From Serinus canaria (lineage: Eukaryota; Chordata; Aves; Passeriformes; Fringillidae), in the NCBI RefSeq assembly GCF_022539315.1, contig NC_066343.1, forward strand, positions 42,422,466 through 42,486,465: DNA of 64,000 nucleotides, read 5' to 3'. Below, in pieces: positions 39,251-50,640 of the stretch. Position 1 is the stretch's first letter; every line of letters starts with the position of its first letter. The notes under the pieces are model-generated. The model did no database searches and was not told the DNA's origin. It saw only the letters and a list, made by a program, of their open reading frames with translations. Position numbers and translations under genes: made by a program.

Positions 39251-39687
39251 TGTATGCTACAATAGATCGTTAATTTATATTCTGCCTGATTGCACAACTT
39301 ACTGTGATGTTTTCCAGAATGTGGGTAAACTGTTCACTTCTGGATGATTTTTTCCAGTGCCTGAAGTTATTTTCTGCAAAGATGTCACTACTACCAAGCC
39401 TCAAATCTTGATATAATTATGCTGTTCTGGAAAATTATATTTTTGAGTTTGTTATGTAATAACAATGGAAAAAGGTGTGTTGAAGAAAAAATCCCTTTTA
39501 ATATTTAATTATTCAATGTCCAGACTGTAGAAGGTTTGAAAAACACTTTCTTTTTTGATTTAAGGAAGTGTGATAAAATATATATTAGAGGTAGGCTACA
39601 TGGAACACCAGAAGTTGTCACTGGGGTAAATTTAGATTCCTTATAAAATTTAGGTTAATTTTAGAATTTATAGTGATGTTAGATTAG

Positions 39688-39727
39688 GAAATGAATTCTA
39701 TGTAATGAATTCATTTCATAATGAAAT
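39688..39727. repeat. Two overlapping inverted repeats
   Basis: The arms at 39688-39698 and 39707-39717 (11 bp, 8-nt loop) are exact reverse complements. The right arm overlaps a second inverted repeat with 7-bp arms at 39713-39719 and 39721-39727. Confidence 0.85.
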
Positions 39728-41194
39728 AGCACAAGCTGAAATGACTCATCAACACTGCAGATTCAACTAACATGAGCTCCTTTACAGACACAAAATCCTT
39801 TCGATGAGAAATTTCATAAACCAGTTACAGGATTCTGGAAGAACTTAACATTCATGAAGCCTGGACAGTAGAAATTATCCACCCACGCTATGTAGCAAAG
39901 TTGTTCTAAAATTACTGAAGCCCACAGTGACACTGTACAAGGGCCTAAGGCCAGTGAGAACAATTTTCTTTCTGTATAGCTCAGACCCATGTTGTCCAGT
40001 TCTTGGGTTTCTACTTTCTAGTATGTCACTCCATACTCACTTAATGGACTTCAGAGAAGTAAATAACATTGAGGCATCGTTTGTGGCCTATCAGAATAGT
40101 TATAGCAAAATAATAAATAACAAAATAATGCGTTGTCTGCAAGAGTGCTTTTTTCCATCTTCTTAGATTTTCAAATCGGGCAACTATTTTAAATAGAGAT
40201 GTGTGTTATACATGCTAATTGGCTGATCCCACTTAGAGAAATAAGGTTATATTGTCTACAATTTGAAGGGAACAGAAGAAAAATGTAGGCCTTTAGAAGA
40301 CAGAGAACTAAGAATCTTCCTGCAACACAATCCCTTTAATTGAGGGGGATAAAGATACTTCATGTCTTCAAAAAGCAGTATGAATGGATCCTTCTGCTTA
40401 ATATCTGATAATTCACCCTCACAGAAATACTGCTGGTTTTTGCTCTTTGGTTTTTGGTTGGGTTTTTTTTATTATTATTATTTTTGAAGAAAGTTTCCTT
40501 CCCTCTTTCCTTTGACAAAAGAAAACATATTGTCAGTGAATCAGAGAAATTGGAAGGAAAATTGCTCTGACCTTGCTTTGCAATTTATTGTCCCGCCTGC
40601 TTGTTTTTGACAAATGGTTACTCTACAGAACAAATTATTTCTCCTGCGGTGATCTGACTCTTGAAGTCAAAGAAAAAGCAGCTGGGGGAAAGGTCATTCA
40701 GCTGCATATCTCCTTTTCTTCAAAATATGATTCTTTTTTACATCTTAAATACTGGTCTCAAATTCACATCTGCAAATGATATTGCAAAAGCTCAGAGGAA
40801 ACCAAACTTAGTTATGCTGTGCCATCCTGTCTCTATTTTCTTTGTGATATATGTACATACATCACAGAGAAAATATATCATAGGACATGAATCATTCTAA
40901 AATATCTTGTTCATAAGATTTAATAAATGTGAAGATCTATTGCTTACATTACTGCTCCCTTCAACCCTGATTCACTTCTTGTTTTTCTTAGTTCAAACCC
41001 TCTGTTGACATCCCAGACATGTAATGGTCTCCCAACAGAACCCATTGGTTATTTACTCTAGTTGGGTGTGTATATGGTATGTACATCAACCATGTTTGCC
41101 ATGGTGTGAAAAATAGTCCTGTTTTTGGTCTCATCCCTACTTTTCTCTCAATTTAAAATGAGAAAGTTTGATTAAATAGAAGACACTTTCAGTT
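39728..41194. other. Unique non-coding DNA
   Basis: No gene seen. A G/T tract with an ATT run lies at about 40438-40486. A 24-bp palindrome with one mismatched pair lies at 40843-40866. Confidence 0.5.
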
Positions 41195-41228
41195 TTGACA
41201 AATCTTCCATCAGTGGAAGATTTGTCAA
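41195..41228. repeat. Perfect inverted repeat, 15-bp arms, 4-nt loop
   Basis: The arms at 41195-41209 and 41214-41228 are exact reverse complements; the loop is 41210-41213. The outer pair does not match. Confidence 0.9.
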
Positions 41229-44200
41229 GTGCTGTGGAGAAGGCTCCAAGTTGCACTCTGACCCTGTGATATCCATTCTCTCAACAGCCTCTGGGGTTAC
41301 AGGGGCTGGACACATTGTCCACTTCCAAATAGTTCTCATCTAATTCCATGCAGAAAATCTGTGACAACTCTCTGGAACTGCAGCAGATGAGTACCATGTG
41401 CATATGCACTGTCTTTCTGCTTAGAATTCTTCAGTTTGGTGTCCAACTGAGTTTCCTGGAAACTACCAACTTTTTTAAAATGTGTCCCAAATTTTCCATC
41501 TGCTATTCTGAGGTTTACCCTTTCTCTCTCATCATTTCCTCTCTCTAGCTGCATGTCTGCAGATCACACTTGACCTTGCCAGAGAGCCATGCCAAACAGT
41601 TTTAAAAGTATGTGGCTGATCAGGAGGAAGCAAGCACTGGTCCTTGTATGCATCAAGAAATGATCAGAAGAAGAAAACCAAAATTATAAGCCAATAGATT
41701 TTGCAAATATGAAATTTCTGGAATGCTCTCTTGTAGGAATATGCTCCTGTTATCACTAATGATGAAGTAAATTTTGCAGATCCCAGCTTCTGAAAAACTG
41801 AAACAAATATAGAAAATGCAGTGCAATTTCTCAGAATGCTGAGACTGGATCCTAGAGGAGATCCTGAGCAGGTCCCAAGAATTGTGGTATTCTTCTTTGA
41901 CTGTTACTTTTTTTAAAGGGGGTTTTGCATTAGATTGTAGGACTGGATTATGAGCTGGTACTGACTTATGTGTGTTTTTAAGCAGATCACGTGTATTCCA
42001 GGAAAATCAAAATTATCAAAATATGGGGCAATGTCTCATGGGATTGAATTGTTTGGGAATCTGAAAAACCCAAGTTCAATTTCCTGTTTTCTATATTTTT
42101 GTGCCAGTTTTTGAAGAAGCTCACAATTGTCTTTCAGATTTGCTGTCACTGTGAAAAATGACAACAGGACTATGCTGCGGGTTCGCACTTCAAAATGCAT
42201 GGCTGAAAAGTGATTGGACACATTCCAAAGACAGTAAGGTAAAAAAGGCTCCCCATCTCCTTGCATACCAAATATTTCTGTTTTCACTGCACTTCTTCAA
42301 GGTATATATTATTATATATTCCTATAAAAATTGATTTTAAAAATCCAATATTATTCCAGTATTATTAATAGAAAAAAGGGAGGAATATTTTATTCCTTGT
42401 ATAACCAGATAAGCTAGTCAAGGCATTTTAAGACCTGTCTTAGTGTGTTGCTGTAAAAAAGGGTCCCAAAATGTTTTCTGTCAAGAATAGTTTTTTTATG
42501 AAACATAGAGCATACCCTAATCTGGATTCATAGTTCATGAAACTGTACTTCTATTCCTAAACAGAGTGAGACTATATGTATTTCTTTGGGCCTGTGTCCA
42601 CTTTTATTTTGAAACAGAGGGTGACAAACATCTGGAAAGGAGGTATGGTGAAAGTTTTTGTTACCGTGTCAGTGACAAAATGCTTCTGCTAAAGGAGTTG
42701 CATCTAGATAGGTGGTGACAAAAGAGGAATGGGGGTAGAAGAGGAATCTGAAAGAAAGCTTCAGCTTTTGCCTTGGTAGCTCACTTGTGTTCTATGCATT
42801 AATATCAAGTGGCCTTCTATGTGTCCTTCCAGTAAAACAAAATCTGGGTGGGCAGAATTCTTCTTCCATTGGGGAGACAATATAGCCTTTTAAAAGTTTT
42901 TATGAGACTTAATATTCTGTTTCCCCTAAGTAAGTGGCAGTTTTATGTTTCCTCCTGTACAGCCAGAATACATCCAGTCTTTAAATCTGTCTCATTCACC
43001 TTTGAAAATTTATAAGGGCTTTCAGGCGGGCTTGCCCGAATGCCATTGACCTCTGTGGCCTATGTCATTGACAAGAACACAGAATCTTCTTCCCACACAA
43101 TATATGCCTCTTTATCTCCCTGAAAGACAAGGAAATTACTCTTAGAATGACCAGGATCACAATAAAACTGGGAGCTAGCTACTCAGTTTCCCTTGCACCA
43201 CTGGACTCTGCAAGCAGAGAAGGTAAGGGATCAATATATGTATAAAGGAACACTTTGAACTCACTGATTAGATGGTCATTACCTTCCTGAAGATCTACTA
43301 CTGGCAATGTAGTCTACTAGCCTATTACAACAGGGAACAGTGCTCATGAAGGATAAGCCATGTCATAAAGCCATTGCAGGCAGTGCTAATGTTCTGATCA
43401 CCAAAGGAGTCCTTTGCAAGGTGAAATTTACTGTGAAGGTTTTCTAAACCACATTTGAAATAGATGGAGCCACACATGTGCTGTTGCTGAGCTTTTAGAA
43501 CCAACAGTTAAAATGTCATCCCATGGCTTGATTTTCTTTTCCAAGGATTCTTGTACATCCCTCAGACCTGTCACCACCCGGGGTATTCAAGCAGCCCTCA
43601 GTCAGTTTCAGCATTTGTTCAAGAAATCAGTACTAAGAAAAAGACATCAGAGGTAGGTGTAGTAGTGAAATACACACTGGGTGTTCTAAGCAATTGGCAT
43701 GAAAGAGTGGAGATAAATTAACCATGAACAGACTATTCATAAGTTAATAAGGGAAAAATTTAAGAATTTATTTGCTAGCATAAGAGAAAGCTGGCATGAG
43801 TGCCTTGATTTCAAAGCAGCATCTGCAAGGGTGGGAATAATCCTTAAAGAAATTATAAAAGTGTGAGAAGTATATAAATGCAAAAGAGTGTGAGAGTGTA
43901 AGGACTATAAATAAGCATTAAAAAAAACAGTATCACTGAAATAATGCAAAGGTTTGTCTAACCAGGTTACAAAGGATGAGGTTTCCAGCGAAATTGCTAA
44001 GACATCATTAGCATGGCAAGTGAAATATAAATATTTTAGTATCTTATTAACGTGTGGTATGTATTTGTGGGCTAAGATGTGTGTGCATGCATTTCTGCAC
44101 CTCTGTGTGTGTATGTAGATGTCTGTTTATATTTTTTTTAGCTCCAAAATGTCTCTTAAATGTCTTGTTTTAGAATTTCTTAAAACTGGTGGGGAAATGT

Positions 44201-46907
44201 CAGATCTGATCAGATCCTACTTTTATTTTATAAACATGATTTTTTCCAACAGCTGCTGAAATCCAGCAAAATTTCTAAATTGTAAATTCTACAATGTAAA
44301 TAATAGATTATAAAATGTAGCATATCTGTAGTCTTTTTTCAAATTCCAAAACTGAAAGCATTATTGGTAAACTATATCAGCAATAAATAAAATCTGGTGA
44401 TTTGTTCCCACTTTCATAAAGAGTGAAATATTCAGAAACTGATGGTGGTAGGTAGACACAATGGGTGTGGACAATTTGCTGTATCTCCTTCTTTCATGAT
44501 CACCATGAAAAAAACTAACTCAGTTTTGGGTTCATGGCTGTAACCACATCAAGGGATTTGCCTGTGGCTTTTCTTCTGTCCCTGCCTTCTTCCCTGCAGA
44601 AGCCATTGCTCATTAAAGATTTTTACAGCCCTTTCTCCAGACACCCTGACCTCTCCCCACTGCAGGATCACACATCTCCTGAGAAAACCCATTTTATGTG
44701 TTTTTGTGGTAGCCTTGACACTTTCCCTGCAGACATCTGAAGAGAGTTATCTGAAGGTGCCCTGGCAGAGTGGGTCTGGTGGACTTATTACGCTCGGGTG
44801 GCTCACAACATGAAGATATTCACAAGTGCTCTTAAGGTAACAGGAGCCTTTTACCCTTCCTCTGGCAGAGATAAGGGGAGAGCCACACACTGACTTCCTT
44901 GTGATTTTAGTCAAGCACAACCTTAAGTGAATAACAAGCATGGTCCTTAACTCGATTACAGCTGCTCTAATCAGCAAAGCCATTAACCTTTTCACTTTAT
45001 TTTGGGCTGGTCTGGATGCCCCTGGGGAGTGCAGACCTGCTCCACGAGGTTTTCCAAAAGCAACACGTTGTAATCAGTGTGCCTACATACCTACACTTCG
45101 TGGGAAAAGCCAGGACAGCTGTGGCAGTGGGCCTCAGCTCCCAGCTATTCTGGTGACAGGCACCTCTGTCGTGCTCAGTTCTCACGCAGCAAGCATAGCA
45201 CTGGAGCTTCTTAGCAGGCATTAACAGCTCAGCTTTCTTATCCTGCCTTCTCCTTCCGTCCAGAATAGCCTGCTCTGCTGCTGCCTGACTTGCAAAGCTG
45301 CTGTGGGACTCCTGTGTCACTTCTGGCTCTCCACTGTGTTGCACAGTGCTTCCTGGGAGGGTGCAGTGAGAAACATGGGTAACACACACGACACGCCTTT
45401 TGCCTCTACTGTGCAGCTTCTGAGCTACCAAGATCAAGGTCAATAAATATCCTGTGCTGGGAGATGACCTTGTTAAAAATCCACATAATCCCTGAGCAGT
45501 GGGTGGCACTGAGCAACCAGGTTCACCTTCCCTCCAGTAATTACTGTGTGTGCATGCCACACACTGCCTGGAGTCCTGGTGAAACAACAGCAGCTAAGCG
45601 ACCTGTAGAGGTGACTCTTTGGCTTGCAGTGGAGTTCATTACTTAATCCCTGGCTAGCAACTCTAAACTTCAGCCTACCATGTACACACCCGTGGAGATA
45701 TTTTTTGTGTTTTAGACAAACAAAATGACATTTCAGGAGACCCTTGAAGACAAAGATATGGACATTTATTACAAAAAAATCCTAGAGGAATATAGCACAG
45801 AGAAGAGGCAGGAGTTTGGGTTGTTCATAATGAACTTTCTTTAATGTGTTTTGCTGGCTTATCTTTTACCAGGTGCTGAGTGAAAAGCTCCAAACTACAT
45901 TACCTTTTAAATCAGTCGGGATGTAAGTTTGTTTGGCTGCAGACTCCCAGACATTATAAAGCTTCTTCCCCCTCCTTCCTCCTCCCACCTCAAATGCACT
46001 GAGTCTTCTCTAAACAATGGATAAGAAATGATCAGGAAAGTCACACAGTGTGATTGCAAATACAGGCTTGTTTTGACATTCCTTTTATCCAGAGCTTGAG
46101 AAATAACTGTCTCAACACCATTCCTTATGAATCAAAAAAGGTGAAGGATATGCCTTGCCTGAACTGACAGTACCTTTATACATTGCAGTCCATTTTGGTA
46201 TACAATGTTAAACTGTTTGAAAATCATTGTGTAAAACAGACAGCTACCAAGTTAAATATGCCAGTGATATTAACCATAATATATCTAACTTTTTTATCAA
46301 TTTGATTGAATACATTTAGATGGGTACCGGACTGAAGAACAGAATTCTAACAACCTGCAGACTTGACACAGTATGTATATTTTATTGTTGTATAAGCCTT
46401 AGATAATTTATACTCCATTACGTCTCCCACCTTTTCATGTGACTAAAACAAGTGCATTTTGATGTTAATAATTTTGATCATGAACATAAGATAATAACTT
46501 GTAGTTTCAGAAGAGATCAGTTTCAACACCCTAATTTTCCCCTGCACCACAGAGCTTGCAAAATTAATCTCTCAATTCCCAGGCCTGCCTCCAATCATAA
46601 ATATTACAAAACCTGAAAAAGTATCCCTTTTGGTTCTCCCCACACAGAGTGTACCTTCTTCTCTCACTTATGCTCCTCCTGGCCACACTGGAGTCCACAG
46701 CTCCTGGGCAGTATGGACTTCCTCTAAATATTCAAATATGACCTGAGGGAAAACAGTGAAAAGACTGAGCCAGTTATACACAGAAATATAACATTTCCAT
46801 TCATATACCTTTAGGGTTTTTTATATTGTGTTTAGCAAAGAAAGCTACCCTTCCTTTCACTCCTCTACCTTTTTTCAATTATTTCTTTATTGTAAATTAC
46901 ATTGACT
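41229..46907. other. Unique non-coding DNA, no convincing gene
   Basis: Mostly AT-rich sequence. A 14-bp palindrome lies at 44203-44216. The 44740-45650 part is more G+C rich. There the longest open frame of the window (196 codons, minus, 44997-45587) begins at a TTG codon and reaches an ATG only near its residue 122, so it is not a credible vertebrate CDS. The 46190-46340 part is free of low complexity and may be conserved non-coding DNA. Confidence 0.5.
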
Positions 46908-46958
46908 TTCTTTTTTTTTTTTCCTTTTTTTTCTTTTTTTTTCTTTTTTTTTTTTTTT
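46908..46958. repeat. Interrupted poly(T) tract
   Basis: About 50 bases of T broken by single C or CC. It is followed by CAGG, so it resembles a very strong 3' splice site, but no exon-like sequence follows. Confidence 0.93.
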
Positions 46959-49512
46959 CAGGATGAGAACACTAAGAATTTATCAACTTCCCTGCAACAT
47001 GGAGGTAGTTGAAATTATGACCCTGGATATTAGATGTGAGATAGCCTTGACCTTCCACATGATATTAAGGTCATTTTATTCCAGTGTTCTCACCAATCTA
47101 CTTCTATGAAACAGTTTTTCCTGGAAGGTACCATGTTTCTTGTCTGTGTCAGTTTTGATCTGTTGTCCAGTTTATCTGTTTTCCCAGTGATGGTAGATGT
47201 CTGTTTTCTTCCTGCCTCAAATCCCACGGTAAAGGGAATCATGTATGCTTCCTTGAGCCTCTAATGCCCTGCTTCAAATGCATGCTTTATTAACTCTTTG
47301 AGCTCAGGTGTTCTCTTTTTGAGTGGCAGTTCATCATGGAATGTCTTGCCTAATAGTGCAGGAAACAGTTCAATTGGACTTCAGAGAGAAAGCTAGTATC
47401 TTCTAGTATTAATATTTCTCAAGGGTCGAGAAGAAGGCGATCTTGTTATTTGGATATTTTTATAACAGCCTTCCTTTAAGTCCCTGACTTTGCACGTACA
47501 ACTGCAGGAACTAGGACTTTCCTCTGCAGCTGTTCACAGCCTAGAGATTACAGGTTCCTTCCAAAAGGCTCCATCATGCAGTACAGCACTTACATGTTGA
47601 CAGTATAAAGAAGGTTCCTGAAGCCAAAAGTAATAGGTAGAAGGTGCCTCCCTTGAGTTACAGTCCAAGGGAATTATTTTTTTCCTTGTATGGTAGAGGT
47701 CTACTTTTTCAGAACAGAGTAGTGCTGTTTTAGCTGATGTTTCTTTAATAAATAAGAGAAAGCAAATGAGTATATGTAAGTGTGACTATTCCAGTAGTTC
47801 CAGTTTTCAAAGTGTGATATTCCTAGGTGCCCCAGTGCCTGTCAAGAAGAAAAAGAACCATCTTTGGAAACAGATGGCATTTAAGGGGAAATGTTTTTAA
47901 TCTGTGCATAGATATCCTTATTTCAAGAACCATGGTGTTTCATTTAAAGCCAAAAATATTCCATCACAAGAAAGAAGAGTTTTACTTAGCTGCATAACAA
48001 ATAAGTAGTTCCTGTGTGCTTCATTGTCTGCAATTATATTTTATCAGATGTACTGGGACAGTAAATTTGTAGATGTGTTAACCTGCTAAACCTGAAATGG
48101 TGCCACAATGCAGGCTTGAGATATAAAGAGAGCATCCCAGAAAATAATTTCCATGTGTATTTTTTTTCTTATTTCATCAGAGATGTCACTATCAAAAAAC
48201 CCACCTGTATTCTGTGTTTTGCCTACACTTCAGGAATTGGTGGCTTTAAGTCACTTTTGCTGCCTTCCAAACTTCGATTGTGGTTTAATATCTGCAATAC
48301 TGGATTGGGTCCCACATGCCTCTTTTTTTCATTGTTTTTCATCCAGCACCTCTTTCCACAAAGGAATGGATTACATTTGTTGCATGCAGTTAATTTGTTC
48401 AGACACAATTCTAATGATATTTCTGGTCTGGTCCAGAGTTTCTCTGCTCAAAAAAGAAAAAGGTACAGGAATGCTAGGAAAAGTAAAAGTGTAGCCAGAG
48501 TGATCCTAGACATGATTGCTTTCATGTGTGGAAAACTCTTTGGTTAGATGCTTTACTTCATAAAGGAATGAAAAAAGGAGGATAAAAGAAAACTGTTACA
48601 TCACCTGAGACCAGAAAATGAGTTTGTTTACTGTCTCTTCTAAAAAAGCATCAAATGTAAACAAGAACTAAGGTCTTCAGAGCAAAAGGAATACAATCAA
48701 ACTGGAACTCTCTATCTCTGCCCGCAATGGGCATTAAAAGTTTGCCTGTGGTGGGGAAGAGAAGCTGAAGCATAGAAGGCTACAAAATGCCAGTGTTCTC
48801 AGTCAGGTTCAGAGATCAGTAAGATCTGTACAAGCGTGCAGTCTGCAGTCTGTAAAAGCAGCAGTACATGCCTGCGCTGTTACAGTCTTCCTGAGGCATC
48901 TGCTATTGGTTACATTTGGAAACAGAACCACTAAACAGGACAGAGCTTTGATCTGGTGTGATATGATCATTCTTATGGTCCCCATATGCTCCTACAACAT
49001 CTGGCCACTTCTGTTAGCTTTGTCTTAATAAGCCTGAAGAAATCTAATAAATCCTTCTATTACTGTGGCTACCAAGCTTTACTTGCAGACCAGCACAATA
49101 TCTTTGGTGAAGCCTACCGCAAAGCTATTCACCTCCAGGTTTCAGAGTAGAGGTGTTTCAGAGAAAGGGCATTATTTTGTGCACACATAATATTGTGGGA
49201 GCTGTGTGCAGGATGCCCCAACCTAGATTTTCACAGTTTACTGGATCAAAAAAGCAACTATCTAGCTGTTGTGAGTGCCTTAACCACCAGAGAATGATAG
49301 CAACCAGCAAGAAAATATGGCCCTGTGTTTGCATTCACTGCACGTGGTTTCCAGGTGGGACTACGAAAGTAGCCATTTTAACAGCTTAGACTAAGAAGTG
49401 GCTAGAGAATGAAAATCTAATAATAGCCAAAAATTTCAAAAATGCATCAGTAGGCCAACACACCACATGAAATTCCAAAGGTCAGTTATTTCTTCAGTGA
49501 AGAAGTACATTA
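46959..49512. other. Unique non-coding DNA
   Basis: No gene seen. The 143-codon frame at 48116-48547 starts at TTG, has no recognisable domain and overlaps other frames. Confidence 0.5.
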
Positions 49513-49690
49513 AAAAAAAAAAAAAAAAAAAAACCTAACTGACAGACGAACCAATCAACCAACCAACCAACCCATACCATCCAAAAAAAAATTCCAGAAC
49601 TCAATCCAACTCAACTCAACCCCAAAACCCCACAAGTAATAAAATCAAAGCAAAAAAACCACCCACTCCAAACCCCCAACATTGTTGTTG
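49513..49690. repeat. Poly(A), (ACCA)n and A/C-rich tract
   Basis: A 20-base A-run (about 49513-49532) is followed by a CAAC/ACCA array near 49552-49572 and then A/C-rich low-complexity DNA to about 49690. It lies directly upstream of a GTT/ATT-rich patch and the CpG cluster. Confidence 0.9.
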
Positions 49691-49795
49691 GTTTTGTTCT
49701 TGTTTTTGCTGTTGTAATATTAGTATTAGGATATTAATGTTGTTAGTATTAGTACAACAACCAACAATCAGAACTTTCGTCATAGGCCACTGGAC

Positions 49796-50118
49796 ATGAA
49801 AAGGATGGGAAACAGCCTTTCTAAAGGAGAGCCCGTGTTCTCTGTGCTGGCCCAGCGGATGCTGCTGGCAGCTACGCGAGCCCACGGCGGGCGAGCAAAC
49901 CCCCCTGCGGCCGTGGGAAAAGGGACTCTGCAGGAATGGCCGGACCAGCGGGAGGTGCTCCTGCAGGGATGCGGCAGGCAGTGCCCGGGCTGTGCCCGCG
50001 GTCCCCACTGGGTGGTGGTAAAACGCTGCAGATGATCGCGCTGCAGCGAAGGAAGCGCGGCGGTCAGCACAAGAAGCAGCTCACCAGCAAAAACCTTTCA
50101 GGCTTATTCAAATTCTGA
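49796..50118 (+). other. Dense CpG cluster with two overlapping ATG frames
   Basis: From about 49830 to 50062 I count roughly 22 CpG dinucleotides by hand in a G+C-rich segment, close to one per 11 bases, in DNA that is otherwise CpG-poor. An ATG frame at 49796-50035 (79 codons) carries MGNSLS at residues 4-9, a possible myristoylation-type start if the second ATG is used. A second ATG frame at 49936-50118 (60 codons) carries GGGKTLQMIAL at residues 26-36, like a Walker A motif of an SNF2-type ATPase. Neither frame has a full domain. It may be a small CpG island (promoter or first exon), a fragment of a retrocopy or of an endogenous retrovirus, or a chance G+C-rich insert. Confidence 0.4.
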
Positions 50119-50260
50119 GGGATCAGTACGTCTTTACTGCCTGCAGTACCAGCCTTGATCTTCCTGTCTCCCCGGTGACTGATGGACCTTGGCAGCAGTC
50201 CATGCTGTACGCAGAGAAAGCCCAGTGATGGACGCTTTCTGGACGCATAAACACTGTTCT
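50119..50260. other. Short spacer between CpG cluster and CR1
   Basis: Moderately G+C-rich unique sequence with a few more CpGs. No gene is seen. Confidence 0.5.
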
Positions 50261-50640
50261 ATAGAATCACAGAATGGCCTGGGTTGGAAGTGACCATAAA
50301 GGTTGCCTAGTTCCAAACGCCCTGCCGTGGAAACGGATTCCTTGCACTACACCAGGATGCTCAGAGCCCCATCGAACCTAACCTTAAATACTTCTTCTGA
50401 CCTGGTGTTCACAACTACTCTGGGCATCTGGTTCCTGAGTCTCATCACCCTCACAGTCAAAAATTTCTTCCTACTATCTAGTCTAAACCTGCTCTCTTTC
50501 ATCCTGAAGCCATTCCCTGAACACAGCACTCCAGGTGGGGTCTCACCAGACCACAGCAAATGGGTCCTGCTGGCCACATTGCATTGCATGCAACCCAGGA
50601 TACAATGCACCTTCTGGCTGCACAGTGCCTCCAACTGCAC
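50261..50640 (-). mobile_element. CR1 LINE fragment with internal deletion
   Basis: On the plus strand the segment starts ATAGAATCACAGAATGGCCT, then GGTTGGAAGTGACC, GCTCAGAGCCCCATCGAACC, CCCTCACAGTCAAAAATTTC and CTAGTCTAAACCTGCTCTC, a textbook reverse-complement CR1 3' region. Around 50520-50527 the sequence jumps from GAAGCCATTCCC to CACTCCAGGTGGGGTCTCACC, a phrase normally much further along, so an internal block is missing. CAACCCAGGATACAATGCACC near 50591 completes the match. It is dead, with no intact reading frame. Confidence 0.95.

Noticed and set aside
44997..45587. 196-codon minus-strand open frame, the longest in the window
   Set aside because: It begins at TTG; the first in-frame ATG is near residue 122, leaving about 75 codons. 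No domain is recognised and local G+C richness makes long frames likely by chance.
46908..46962. Strong polypyrimidine tract followed by CAG, like a 3' splice site
   Set aside because: The T-run is a low-complexity tract, and the following DNA has no open exon with a convincing 5' splice site.
48116..48547. 143-codon plus-strand frame
   Set aside because: It starts at TTG, is overlapped by other frames and has no domain.
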